The position numbers were made by a program, and so were the translations under genes. A stretch of 41,662 nucleotides of DNA from Thioploca sp. (GTDB taxonomy: Bacteria > Pseudomonadota > Gammaproteobacteria > Beggiatoales > Beggiatoaceae): assembly GCA_030627235.1 (NCBI GenBank), contig DAOUSL010000010.1, positions 1-41,662 on the forward strand. The letters are read 5' to 3'. Positions 1 to 8,387 of the stretch are shown in pieces. Numbering within the stretch: the first letter of the stretch is position 1; each line of letters opens with the position of its first letter. The notes beneath the pieces were generated by a model, which saw only the letters and a program-made list of their open reading frames with translations, was not told where the DNA came from and did not search any database.

Positions 1-401
1 TCTTGATATTTTTGAACAAGCTCAGCGTTAAGTCATGGTGGAATAGGTGTGACGGAGCTGTGCGGAGTCGCCCTATGAGACCGGACGTGTCAGGGCAATT
101 ATAACCGTTTCGCTGAAAAATTGATTAGTTCACGGAATAAGGACGTTCCAGGGACATCATGAAATCTCTGCGAAACTCCTTTAGGACTTACGTATTGACA
201 ACTTCTAAAAAATAATATTTTAATAAAATAATGTAGTAACTTATTGTATTTAAATAGTTTTGTAATATGATTGCCTTGTCAATGCGTAAATCCTATAAAT
301 CTATTTTAACATTTAATATTGCAAACTCCACAAATACACAACCTATGGTAAACTAAGTTAAAATTAATTCTAATTCCAAATATATAGTATTTTCCAAACT
401 T
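1..401. other. Intergenic region with a G+C-rich scrap at its left edge
   Basis: Positions 30-180 are visibly richer in G and C than the AT-rich flank that follows. Two short open stretches run in from the window edge: one ends at the TAA at 29-31, another spans 3-104. Neither is long enough to assign. GTTTCGC near 107 and GCGAAAC near 169 form an inverted pair, and a TAGGACTTACG-like string follows at about 182-192. From about 200 the sequence is plain AT-rich DNA leading to the promoter of the ABC gene. It could be the tail of a mobile element or structured RNA cut by the window edge; the sequence does not settle this. Confidence 0.35.
271..299 (+). promoter_or_regulatory. Putative sigma70 promoter of the type I secretion ABC gene
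   Basis: TTGCCT at 271-276 and TATAAA at 294-299 are separated by 17 nt, giving a fair sigma70-type promoter. Transcription would begin near 306 and leave a leader of about 95 nt before the GTG start at 402. Seen by eye only. Confidence 0.42.
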
Positions 402-2501
402 GTGATAAATTTCAACTACTGGAAAAATGATCCTTTACTTCAATGTTTAGTCATTTTAACCAAACTATATAATCAACCAACTTCTGCTGAAACTATTCGA
501 GCTGGTTTACCTTTACAACGTTTTACTCCAGAACTATTTATTAGAGCTGCTGAGAGAGCTAATTTAACCACCAACTATAAAAAAGTTAAATTTAATAAAC
601 TAGAGTTACCAGCAGTATTATTATTAAAAGATGGACAAGCCTGTGTATTAACTAAATATTCTCCTAAATATAGCAGAATTATTTTACCAGCAACTGATGA
701 AGAAACAATTTCTAATCGTGATTTAGCAGCCAATTATAGTGGTTATGCTTTATTAGCCAAACCTATTTATGAGTTTGATGCTCGTAGTGATACCAATAAT
801 AAATCTCAATCTAATACCAATTGGTTTTGGGGAACTTTAGCTAAATCATGGTCAATTTATACTGAAGTAATGGTAGCATCGATACTTACTAATTTATTCG
901 CTTTAGCATCGCCTTTATTTGTGATGAATGTATATGATCGGGTAGTTCCCAATTATGCAATAGAAACTTTATGGGTGTTGGCAATTGGAATAACTATAGT
1001 ATTTGGATTTGATTTATTGATTAGGACTTTACGTGGCTATTTTATTGATGTTGCAGGTAAAAAAACCGATATTTTATTAGCCAATATGATTTTTGAACAG
1101 GTATTGGGTACGCAACGAGCTTCCCACCCTAACTCAGTAGGAGCATTTGCTAATCATTTACACGAGTTTGAAAGCTTTCGAGATTTTTTTACTTCCACTA
1201 CTTTAGCAACCTTGATTGATATACCATTCGCCTTGATATTCATAGTGATTATTTGGACTTTACATAGTGAATTAGCCATGATTCCTTTGTATATTATGCC
1301 AGTGATCATCATTTTTAGTTTATTAATCCAATTTCCGTTACGCAAAGTAATTCAACAAACTTTTAAGGCTAGTACACAAAAACATGCTTTATTAGTAGAA
1401 ATTTTAACTAGCATGGAAACGATTAAAACTACTGGTGCAGAAGGCCAAATGCAACAAAAATGGGAACAATTAATTGTTGAAATTTCCCAATCTTCTTTAA
1501 AATCACGTTTATTATCAGCAATATCAGTTAACTTTGCTTTATTCATACAACAAATGGCGACTGTTATTGTAATAGTTTACGGAGTGTACTTAATTGTAGC
1601 TGGCGAATTGACAATGGGAGCATTAATTGCTTGTAGTATTTTGACTGGTCGTTCCTTAGCACCGATGACTCAGATTGCCAGTTTATTAACTCGCTATCAT
1701 CATTCAGTGGCAGCTTTACATACACTTAATCAAGTAATGCAAATGCCATTAGAACGACCAAGAAAGAAAAAGTTTTTGCAACATCCTAAATTAACTGGAA
1801 ATATTGAATTTAAACAAGTTAATTTTAGTTATTCAGAGCAGAAAGTTCTCAATGCGATTACATTAAATATTAAAGCTGGACAAAAAATAGGCATAATTGG
1901 TCGAATTGGTTCTGGTAAAAGCACTTTAGCGAAACTAATTTTACAACTTTATCAACCGGATAACGGTAAAATTTTACTAGATGGAATTGATAATCAACAA
2001 TTTGATCCGATTGAATTACGGCAACAAATAGGTTATGTGCCACAAGAAATTGAGTTATTTTATGGTAGTGTCAAAGATAATATTATAATGGGAGCAACTC
2101 ATATAACAGATGAGATAATGTTACAAACTGCTGAATTGGCTGGAGTAACTGAATTTACTAATCAACATCCATTAGGATTTGATCTGCCAGTTGGAGAACG
2201 TGGAGTTGGTTTATCTGGTGGTCAACGCCAAATGATAGCAATAGCTAGAGCATTATTACTTAAACCACAGATATTGTTATTAGATGAACCTACTAATGCA
2301 ATGGATAATAATGCTGAAGAACAGTTCAAAGCTAGGTTAAATTTGACTGATAAAACCTTGTTATTAATCACTCATAGAACTTCATTGCTGTCATTAGTCG
2401 ATAGTTTGATAGTTATGGATGCTGGACAGATAGTTGCAATGGGTAGCAAAGACAAGGTTATTCAAGCATTGGCAAGTAAACAAATAGCTAAAAAATCCTA
2501 G
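402..2501 (+). CDS. Type I secretion system permease/ATPase, LssB/LapB family
   Basis: This is the inner-membrane ABC exporter of a type I secretion system, which would move a large C-terminally signalled substrate (adhesin or RTX protein) out through HlyD- and TolC-type partners. Residues 1-125 form a C39-like domain of the LapB type (DPLLQCLVILTKLYNQPTSAE). Residues 145-430 hold the membrane region with the family motif NVYDRVVPN. The ATPase domain (about 455-699) has Walker A GRIGSGKST near 500, signature LSGGQ near 604, Walker B ILLLDEP near 625 and switch ITHR near 656. The GTG start has no clear Shine-Dalgarno sequence, but no in-frame ATG lies nearby. The 699-aa length is normal. No HlyD, TolC or substrate gene follows; partners may lie upstream of the window. 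Confidence 0.9.
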   Translation: MINFNYWKNDPLLQCLVILTKLYNQPTSAETIRAGLPLQRFTPELFIRAAERANLTTNYKKVKFNKLELPAVLLLKDGQACVLTKYSPKYSRIILPATDEETISNRDLAANYSGYALLAKPIYEFDARSDTNNKSQSNTNWFWGTLAKSWSIYTEVMVASILTNLFALASPLFVMNVYDRVVPNYAIETLWVLAIGITIVFGFDLLIRTLRGYFIDVAGKKTDILLANMIFEQVLGTQRASHPNSVGAFANHLHEFESFRDFFTSTTLATLIDIPFALIFIVIIWTLHSELAMIPLYIMPVIIIFSLLIQFPLRKVIQQTFKASTQKHALLVEILTSMETIKTTGAEGQMQQKWEQLIVEISQSSLKSRLLSAISVNFALFIQQMATVIVIVYGVYLIVAGELTMGALIACSILTGRSLAPMTQIASLLTRYHHSVAALHTLNQVMQMPLERPRKKKFLQHPKLTGNIEFKQVNFSYSEQKVLNAITLNIKAGQKIGIIGRIGSGKSTLAKLILQLYQPDNGKILLDGIDNQQFDPIELRQQIGYVPQEIELFYGSVKDNIIMGATHITDEIMLQTAELAGVTEFTNQHPLGFDLPVGERGVGLSGGQRQMIAIARALLLKPQILLLDEPTNAMDNNAEEQFKARLNLTDKTLLLITHRTSLLSLVDSLIVMDAGQIVAMGSKDKVIQALASKQIAKKS

Positions 2502-2509
2502 TTTTTGAG

Positions 2510-2538
2510 TTGCCAATTAATAACTGTTAAAATATAAT
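2510..2538 (+). promoter_or_regulatory. Strong sigma70-type promoter of bamD
   Basis: TTGCCA at 2510-2515 and a perfect TATAAT at 2533-2538 are separated by exactly 17 nt. The predicted start near 2545 gives a short leader to the ATG at 2574. bamD therefore appears to be transcribed separately from the ABC gene that ends 8 nt upstream of the -35 box. Confidence 0.65.
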
Positions 2539-2573
2539 TTATCTAAACTGAATTATAATTATCGGAATTTATA

Positions 2574-3338
2574 ATGAAATATATACTCATTACCATTTTA
2601 TCCCTAAATTTACTAGCTTGCGGCACATTGTCTGATCCTAAAACCGAAGATTGGTCGGCTAGCAAAATATATGAAGAAGCTAAAGATGCTTTTGCAGTGG
2701 GAGATTATGAAACTGCAATCCGTTATTATGAATTATTAGAAGCCAGATATCCGTTTGGAAAATATGCTCAACAAGCTCAATTTGAAATTATTTATTCTTA
2801 TTTTAAATATGAAGAACCTGCTTCTGCAATAGCTGCCGCAGATTTATTTATCAAATTATATCCACGCCATCCTAAAGTTGACTATGCGTATTATCTCAAA
2901 GGATTAGTGAATTTTGAATTGAATCAAGGAACTTTAGATAGGTTTTTACCAGTAGATCGTTCACAACGCGAACAAATGGCAGCAGTACAGTCTTTCCAAG
3001 ATTTTTCTGAATTGATAGCTCGTTTTCCTGACAGTAAATATAGTAAAGATGCCAGACAACGTATGATTCATTTGCGTAATAGAGCGGCTCAACATGAATT
3101 ACATGTAGCAAACTTTTATATGAAACGAGAAGCTTATCTTGCAGCAGCAAATCGAGCTAAAACAATACTTGAATCTTATCAACGTACTCCAGCCGTTCCT
3201 GAAGCATTAGTAATTTTAGCTAGAGCTTATAAAATAATTGGTTTACAAGATTTATCCGATAGTACATTAGCAATCTTAAAACTTAATTATCCTTCACATC
3301 CTGGAATATCTAGGGTTGAAGATTTAGCTGCTAGGTAA
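2574..3338 (+). CDS. bamD: Outer membrane assembly lipoprotein BamD
   Basis: BamD is the essential lipoprotein of the BAM complex; it sits on the periplasmic face of the outer membrane and works with BamA to insert beta-barrel proteins. The N terminus is a lipoprotein signal ending in lipobox LLAC, so Cys16 is the expected lipidated residue. TPR-like helical repeats follow through the 254-aa chain, including YEEAKDAFAVGDYETAIRYYE and RYPFGKYAQQAQFEI, typical of BamD (ComL/YfiO). The domain WSASKIYEEAK just after the lipobox is also characteristic. It is monocistronic by its own promoter and a repeat-filled gap downstream. Length and motifs are normal. Confidence 0.95.
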   Translation: MKYILITILSLNLLACGTLSDPKTEDWSASKIYEEAKDAFAVGDYETAIRYYELLEARYPFGKYAQQAQFEIIYSYFKYEEPASAIAAADLFIKLYPRHPKVDYAYYLKGLVNFELNQGTLDRFLPVDRSQREQMAAVQSFQDFSELIARFPDSKYSKDARQRMIHLRNRAAQHELHVANFYMKREAYLAAANRAKTILESYQRTPAVPEALVILARAYKIIGLQDLSDSTLAILKLNYPSHPGISRVEDLAAR

Positions 3339-3676
3339 GTTAATGGCAACCAAATTGCTTCTACATAATATTAGGAATTATATATTATACATCGTTTCCT
3401 AAATACTGAAAGTAATATAGTTATTAATTACGGACTTTATGTAGGATGTAATGAGTTTACGAATTACATCTTGATGCAATTCACTTCGTTCATTGCATCC
3501 TACATTTATTTAACCTTAATTCTAGGAATGATATATTTTAAAGTTCCATATATTTCACCCAAGAAATATTAATAGCTATCAGTGGAACTAATATTATTAT
3601 ATATAGTATACTGGATATGATATTTAGTATGAAATAATTGGTTTAAAAACTAAATATATTTAATACGAGATATAAT
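3339..3676. other. Intergenic region holding a palindromic repeat
   Basis: This 338-nt gap between bamD and the FeoC-like gene contains the 86-bp palindromic repeat listed at 3424-3509. The rest (3510-3676) is very AT-rich and shows no convincing ORF or terminator. Confidence 0.6.
3424..3509 (+). repeat. Dispersed palindromic repeat, family A, copy 1
   Basis: An 86-bp unit whose halves form a long imperfect hairpin: it opens near TGTAGGATGTAATGA and closes with TCATTGCATCCTACA. The same unit returns in reverse orientation at 41538-41644, where it carries about 21 extra bases in the centre. No ORF is present, so it looks like a MITE- or REP-type non-autonomous element. Confidence 0.8.
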
Positions 3677-3898
3677 ATGATTCTAACCGATGTAAAACAG
3701 TATTTACAAACTAATAATCGAGCAGTTTTGATTGATTTAGCCCGTCACTTTGATGTAACCCCAGATGCTATGAGAGGTATGTTAGAGCATTGGATACGCA
3801 AAGGTAAAGTGAAACATCTTAAGGGTAATACTTGTAGTAAAGGTTGTTGTCAATCTAATCCTGCTGATTTAGAAATTTATGAATGGATAGGAGTATAA
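3677..3898 (+). CDS. FeoC-like winged-helix protein
   Basis: A 73-aa protein with a winged-helix fold pattern over residues 1-50 (LTDVKQYLQTNNRAVLIDLA, then MRGMLEHWIRKGKV) and a short Cys cluster at 53-58 (CSKGCC). This matches the FeoC family, small cytoplasmic partners of the ferrous-iron transporter FeoB that may bind an Fe-S cluster. No feoA or feoB is adjacent, which is unusual. The stop codon lies 2 nt before the preferred start of the porin gene downstream, and the porin's ribosome-binding site is inside this gene, so the two are probably translationally coupled. An iron-related role is inferred from family and neighbour. Confidence 0.75.
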   Translation: MILTDVKQYLQTNNRAVLIDLARHFDVTPDAMRGMLEHWIRKGKVKHLKGNTCSKGCCQSNPADLEIYEWIGV

Positions 3899-3900
3899 AC

Positions 3901-4926
3901 TTGAAAGTAAAACCTGTTGTAATTGCAACTTTAGTTAGTTTAACTAGTTCTCAAGCATTATTAGCAGTCGACTTGTCTGTCGAAGAGATACTTACCGGAA
4001 TTACTGTAAGTGGTTATGTGCAAACTGAAGCTCGTTATAATAATGATTTTAATGACGTTGATAGCAGCGACATTGTAGTAGATGAAATAAATTTTACTAT
4101 AGATGGTCAAGTACATAAATTTGCTAAAGCAACTCTTTCTTTTAAATATGAAGAAGATAATACCCCATTAGAAATAGATAATGCTTATCTTACTTTAAAT
4201 AGTAATTCACCATTGTATTTAAAAGCTGGACAGCTATATGTACCATTTGGAAATTTTTCTAGTAATATGGTTTCCGATCCTTTAACTAAATTTGCTGAAG
4301 CTAGAGAAAGTGCAGCACAATTTGGGATTGAAACTGGTGGATTTTATAGCTCACTATATGGTTTCAATGGAATTACTCAAGATGATGCTAGAAACACAAT
4401 TGATCATTATGGTATGAACCTTGGTTTTGGTCAATCCAGTGATAATATGGGTTTTGATATAGGTATTGGCTATATAAGTGATATTGGTGATTCTGGTGGC
4501 TTAGAAGGTATTATAGAAAATGCTACTGACTATGATTATGTTGATGGAGCTAATGCGTATGTAAACTTTAATGCTGGTGCATTTAGTTTTATGGGTGAAT
4601 ATATTGCGGCATTGGATAATTTCAAATCCCAACATATAGCTTTTAATGGTGACGGTGCTGAACCACATGCTTACAATGCAGAAATTGGTTTAAACTTTAA
4701 TCTGGCTGGTTACAATACTACTGTTGCTGTTGGTTATCAAGCTACTGAAGAAGCTTTGGCATTACAATTACCAGAAAGCCGTATAACTGGTGTTTTATCC
4801 ACTGAAATTTATACTAATACTAGCTTATCTTTAGAATATGCCTTAAATGAAGATTATAGTGAAGAAGATGGTGGAACTGGGGAAGATTCTAGTTCAGCAA
4901 TTTTACAATTAGCAGTAAGATTCTAA
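3901..4926 (+). CDS. LbtU-family outer-membrane porin (siderophore-type)
   Basis: A predicted outer-membrane beta-barrel resembling LbtU, the legiobactin receptor/porin of Legionella. I prefer the TTG start at 3901: AGGAG at 3889-3893 lies 7 nt before it and the product begins with a clean signal peptide (MKVKPVVIATLVSLTSSQ, cleavage after about residue 22). An in-frame ATG at 3883 would add six charged or polar residues and lacks a ribosome-binding site. The mature protein of about 320 residues alternates polar and hydrophobic residues, carries family-like motifs (FKYEEDNTPLEIDNAYLTL; YLKAGQLYVPFGNF; SDPLT) and ends in Phe (LAVRF), as expected for BAM-inserted barrels. Substrate is not known; iron-siderophore uptake is inferred from family and the FeoC-like neighbour. 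Confidence 0.78.
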   Translation: MKVKPVVIATLVSLTSSQALLAVDLSVEEILTGITVSGYVQTEARYNNDFNDVDSSDIVVDEINFTIDGQVHKFAKATLSFKYEEDNTPLEIDNAYLTLNSNSPLYLKAGQLYVPFGNFSSNMVSDPLTKFAEARESAAQFGIETGGFYSSLYGFNGITQDDARNTIDHYGMNLGFGQSSDNMGFDIGIGYISDIGDSGGLEGIIENATDYDYVDGANAYVNFNAGAFSFMGEYIAALDNFKSQHIAFNGDGAEPHAYNAEIGLNFNLAGYNTTVAVGYQATEEALALQLPESRITGVLSTEIYTNTSLSLEYALNEDYSEEDGGTGEDSSSAILQLAVRF

Positions 4927-4980
4927 TAATTCTATATTTATAGTATTTTATAATTTAATTAATAATTTCAGCAATATCTT

Positions 4981-5033
4981 ATAGCAGAGCTAGTATAAAA
5001 TGATTGTAAAAAAAATTATACTGGCTTTGCTAT
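4981..5033. terminator. Long stem between convergent porin and radA genes
   Basis: Arms at 4981-4998 and 5016-5033 pair over 18 bp with two G-U wobbles around a 17-nt loop. It lies between convergent genes, so it may end transcription from one or both sides. No clear T-run follows on either strand, so termination is inferred from position and stem alone. Confidence 0.5.
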
Positions 5034-5117
5034 TAAAAGCAATCTTAAATAAAGTAATGTTAATTAATTTAACAGATTAATATCATTAAAAAATTATACT
5101 ACAGAGCCAATGATTAT

Positions 5118-6485
5118 TTAACTAAGATTATCTAAAGCATCTATTAAACGCCATACTGGTATCACTTCAATATTAGGCAATTTTTCCTTGGGAGCGTTAG
5201 CCTTGGGAATAATAGCTCGTTTAAAACCATGCTTATCAGCTTCACGTAAACGTTCTAAACCATTGGGTACTGGACGAATTTCTCCACCTAATCCAATCTC
5301 ACCAAAAACTATTAAGTCTCTAGCTAAAATCAAATCATTCATACTAGACAATATTGCTATTAAGATAGCTAAGTCAGCCCCAGTTTCATTGATTCTAACT
5401 CCACCAACTACGTTGATAAACACATCCATATTATAAGTTGCTATTTTTCCATGTCGGTGTAAAACAGCCAATAATACTGCTAACCGATTTTGGTCAAGTC
5501 CTAGTGCAACTCTACGTGGATTAGGAGCTGGTGATTCGTCTACCAAAGCTTGCACTTCTACTAATAATGGACGAGTACCTTCATGAGAAACCATAATAAT
5601 ACTACCAGGTACATTTTCTTGTTCGTTGGATAGAAAGATAGCTGAAGGATTGCTAACTTCACGTAATCCCTTATCAGTCATGGCAAAAACACCCAATTCA
5701 TTGACTGCTCCAAATCTATTTTTAATAGCTCGTATAATCCGAAATCTAGTGCCACTATCACCTTCAAAATATAGAACTGTATCAACCATATGTTCTAAAA
5801 TTCTTGGCCCAGCTAATGTTCCCTCTTTAGTAACATGACCTACTAAAAATATTGCAGTACCAGTTTTTTTGGCAAAACGTACTAATAATGCAGCACTTTC
5901 TCGTACTTGTGATACTGATCCTTGAGCTGATTGTAATAATTCTGTGTGCATGGTTTGAATCGAGTCAATAACCATGATTTTTGGTTGTTCGTCTTGAGCA
6001 GTATTTAGAATTATTTCAATATTAGTTTCAGTTAATAATTTCAAGTTTGTAACATCTAGACCTAAACGTTTAGCTCGTAAACTAACTTGTTGTGGAGACT
6101 CTTCACCAGTGACGTATAAAGGGGAATAAACGTGATTTTCACTAAGTTTGGCTAGAGTTTGTAGCAGTAAGGTGGATTTACCAATACCTGGATCACCACC
6201 TATTAAAATCACAGAACCCGGAACTAATCCACCTCCTAAAACATGATCCAATTCAGTTAAATTAGTTGAAATACGAATCTGTTCTGATACTTTTACTGAA
6301 CCTAATAAACATATATCAGCTTTAGTACCACTATAATTTATTTTATATTTATTCTTATTTACAACCTCTTCTACGATAGTTTCTTCTAAGGTATTCCATT
6401 CTCCACAATCAGGACATTTTCCAGCCCATTTAGGGGTGTTATATCCACATTTCTGACAAGTATAATTGTTTTTTTTACTAGGCAT
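5118..6485 (-). CDS. radA: DNA repair protein RadA
   Basis: RadA (Sms) is a RecA-like ATPase that drives branch migration and helps process recombination intermediates. The 455-aa protein has the N-terminal zinc finger (Cys10, Cys13, Cys24, Cys27), Walker A GGDPGIGKST at about 96-105, the RadA signature KNRFG near 255, and a C-terminal Lon-like domain (VNVVGGVRINETGADLAI through EIGLGGEIRPVPNG). Length and order are standard. It is a single-gene unit convergent with the porin gene, with a candidate promoter at 6549-6578. Confidence 0.97.
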   Translation of the reverse strand: MPSKKNNYTCQKCGYNTPKWAGKCPDCGEWNTLEETIVEEVVNKNKYKINYSGTKADICLLGSVKVSEQIRISTNLTELDHVLGGGLVPGSVILIGGDPGIGKSTLLLQTLAKLSENHVYSPLYVTGEESPQQVSLRAKRLGLDVTNLKLLTETNIEIILNTAQDEQPKIMVIDSIQTMHTELLQSAQGSVSQVRESAALLVRFAKKTGTAIFLVGHVTKEGTLAGPRILEHMVDTVLYFEGDSGTRFRIIRAIKNRFGAVNELGVFAMTDKGLREVSNPSAIFLSNEQENVPGSIIMVSHEGTRPLLVEVQALVDESPAPNPRRVALGLDQNRLAVLLAVLHRHGKIATYNMDVFINVVGGVRINETGADLAILIAILSSMNDLILARDLIVFGEIGLGGEIRPVPNGLERLREADKHGFKRAIIPKANAPKEKLPNIEVIPVWRLIDALDNLS

Positions 6486-6548
6486 GTTTATGTGATAAAT
6501 GTCATTATTTATTAAATATTTTGAAAATTATTTGCGTAACATCAATTA

Positions 6549-6578
6549 ATAATATTTAAATTTTATTATTTATGACAA
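6549..6578 (-). promoter_or_regulatory. Putative sigma70 promoter of radA
   Basis: On the minus strand TTGTCA (6573-6578) and TATTAT (6549-6554) are separated by 18 nt. Transcription would start near 6541, about 55 nt before the radA ATG. Each box differs from consensus at one position. Confidence 0.5.
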
Positions 6579-6780
6579 GAGACCATGTCTTATCACACTG
6601 GATAACTATTTTATCTTTTTTTAGGTGTAATATCAATCTAAAAACTTAAGCAAGCTGAAATGGCTTATAGTTTTCTTTAAGATACTTTTAGCCAATTTAT
6701 TCTTAGTTCTGTCGTACGATAAAAAATATTTAGCTTGTAATGAGATAACATAGTATATAAAATATCACCATAAGTACAAA

Positions 6781-6839
6781 ACCTTCACCAATGGTTGTTT
6801 CGGGAATGGAGCATAGCGGATTTCCCGAAACCTAAGTAA
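6781..6839 (+). repeat. Dispersed hairpin repeat, family B, copy 1
   Basis: This 59-bp stretch matches 32525-32583 at 57 of 59 positions. Its centre is a hairpin with TTTCGGGAA and TTCCCGAAA arms around a TGGAGCATAGCGGA-type loop. This copy lacks the right half seen in copy 2 and ends just upstream of the transporter gene. Confidence 0.85.
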
Positions 6840-6874
6840 GATAAGTATATCTCTAAAATTACAATTACATATCA

Positions 6875-7723
6875 ATGCATCGACAATCTTTCTATTTATT
6901 TGGGATAATAATTTTTGGTTTACTATTTAATCAAGGTCATATATATTCATTCTTAATCAAATATATTATTATGTTAATGTTGTTCTTCATTTTTTTGGAA
7001 GCAAAATTCACTGGAACAATAAATACATACTTAGGAATTATATATATTTTTTTCGCTATGCTTGGTATATCTTTTTCAGCATATTATTTAATTAGTTTTA
7101 TAAATAAAGATATTGCAGTGATAGCATTCCTTATTGGGATTACTCCAACCGCAACAGCAGCACCAGTAATGATTAGATTGCTAAAAAAGGATGTAAATTA
7201 TGTAGTTTCAGCAGTAGTATTGACTAATTGTTTAGTAGCTATCTCCATCCCATTTTTTTTGCCATTAATAACCACAGTGGAAAATATCTCAGTTAAAAAT
7301 ATGTTGTTTTCCACCTTAACAGTTGTTATATTACCTTTTTTACTTGCTAAAATTGTTAGTTTTAAGAAGATAAAACTTAATTCAAATATTTTTTTTTATT
7401 TGTGGTTAACATCTTTATATTTGGCTACAGCAAAATCTTCTCATTACATATTTATTGAATCAGCAACTACACCAATTATTACAATTATCGCAATTGCTAC
7501 TGTTGCTATGTTATTGTGTATTATTAATTTTTATTTGGGAACATTAATTGGAAAAAAACAATATTATCGAGAAACTAGTCAATCATTAGGGCAAAAAAAT
7601 ACTATGTTTATGATTTGGATTGCTTTAAATTTTGTAAATCCTCTAGCCGCTTTAGGTCCAATGTTTTATTTAATTTTTCAAAACATATATAATTCTTATT
7701 TATTAAAAATGAGTCCAAATTAA
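6875..7723 (+). CDS. BASS-type (bile acid:sodium symporter superfamily) membrane transporter
   Basis: A 282-aa, very hydrophobic inner-membrane protein with about nine predicted membrane segments. TPTATAAPVM near residues 89-98 and QKNTMFMIWIALNFVNPLAALGP near the C terminus resemble the two conserved regions of the bile acid:sodium symporter/arsenite-permease-like (BART) superfamily. The substrate cannot be told from sequence. Its stop codon is one base before the tolQ ATG, so it is probably co-transcribed and coupled with tolQ, an unusual neighbour for a Tol operon, where ybgC is usual. No clear ribosome-binding site precedes the ATG at 6875. Confidence 0.65.
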   Translation: MHRQSFYLFGIIIFGLLFNQGHIYSFLIKYIIMLMLFFIFLEAKFTGTINTYLGIIYIFFAMLGISFSAYYLISFINKDIAVIAFLIGITPTATAAPVMIRLLKKDVNYVVSAVVLTNCLVAISIPFFLPLITTVENISVKNMLFSTLTVVILPFLLAKIVSFKKIKLNSNIFFYLWLTSLYLATAKSSHYIFIESATTPIITIIAIATVAMLLCIINFYLGTLIGKKQYYRETSQSLGQKNTMFMIWIALNFVNPLAALGPMFYLIFQNIYNSYLLKMSPN

Positions 7724-7724
7724 A

Positions 7725-8387
7725 ATGAATGAGCTATCGTTAGTAAAATTAATCCTTGAAGCCAGTTTGTTGGTACAAATAGTCATGTTATTATTACTAT
7801 TTATTTCTTTATATTCATGGACTTTAATTTTTTATAAAAGTCGTTATTTAAAAAATATACGTAACACAGTAAATAACTTTGAAGAAATATTTTGGAGAAA
7901 TAAAGATTTAAATGTGTTATATAATCATATTCGTAGTAACGAAGCAGTTGGAATAGAGAAAATTTTTGTGGCTGGTTATGCTGAATTTTTGAAATCACGT
8001 GCTAATTCTGATAGCTTAGTTGAAAACACCAAACGAGCTATGCAAATAGTATTACGTCGTGAGATAGGTGAATTAGAATCAGAATTAGCGGCTTTGGCAA
8101 CTATTGGCTCAGTAAGTCCTTATATTGGTTTATTTGGTACTGTGTGGGGGATTATGAACTCATTTCATGCACTTGGTAGTCAACAACAAATTACTCTTGC
8201 TATGATAGCTCCTGGTATTTCTGAGGCATTGATTGCTACAGCTATGGGGTTATTTGTCGCAATTCCAGCAGTTATGGCTTACAATAGTTATAATGATGAT
8301 ATAGATAGATTAATTACTAGTTATGACACTTTTTTAGACGAATTGCTTGGTATTTTACAGCGTAAAACTCAAAATGCACTATCGTAA
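7725..8387 (+). CDS. tolQ: Tol-Pal system protein TolQ
   Basis: TolQ is the proton-channel subunit of the inner-membrane TolQRA motor, which keeps the outer membrane drawn in at the division site. The 220-aa sequence has three membrane segments (about 17-36, 130-150, 165-190) and the TolQ motifs VSPYIGLFGTVWGIMNSFHAL and TLAMIAPGISEALIATAMGL, which separate it from ExbB. Start and length are normal. It is preceded with a 1-nt gap by a transporter gene and overlaps tolR. Confidence 0.95.
   Translation: MNELSLVKLILEASLLVQIVMLLLLFISLYSWTLIFYKSRYLKNIRNTVNNFEEIFWRNKDLNVLYNHIRSNEAVGIEKIFVAGYAEFLKSRANSDSLVENTKRAMQIVLRREIGELESELAALATIGSVSPYIGLFGTVWGIMNSFHALGSQQQITLAMIAPGISEALIATAMGLFVAIPAVMAYNSYNDDIDRLITSYDTFLDELLGILQRKTQNALS

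Larger units (their letters stand above)
6486..6874. other. Divergent intergenic region: radA promoter and a repeat
   Basis: This 389-nt gap separates divergent radA and the BASS-type transporter gene. It holds the radA promoter candidate, a short string at about 6530-6550 that matches one end of the nested element at 38191-38330, and the family B repeat at 6781-6839. No gene is visible. Confidence 0.6.

Noticed and set aside
30-180. Group II intron remnant
   Set aside because: Some strings looked like an intron domain, but I could not fold a domain V with its catalytic triad or find a reverse transcriptase.
3883-3900. ATG at 3883 as the porin start
   Set aside because: It has no ribosome-binding site and puts a charged stretch before the signal peptide; TTG at 3901 has AGGAG at the right distance.
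8347-8373. TTG at 8347 as the tolR start
   Set aside because: It would add nine residues not typical of TolR and overlap tolQ by 41 nt; the ATG at 8374 gives a normal TolR.
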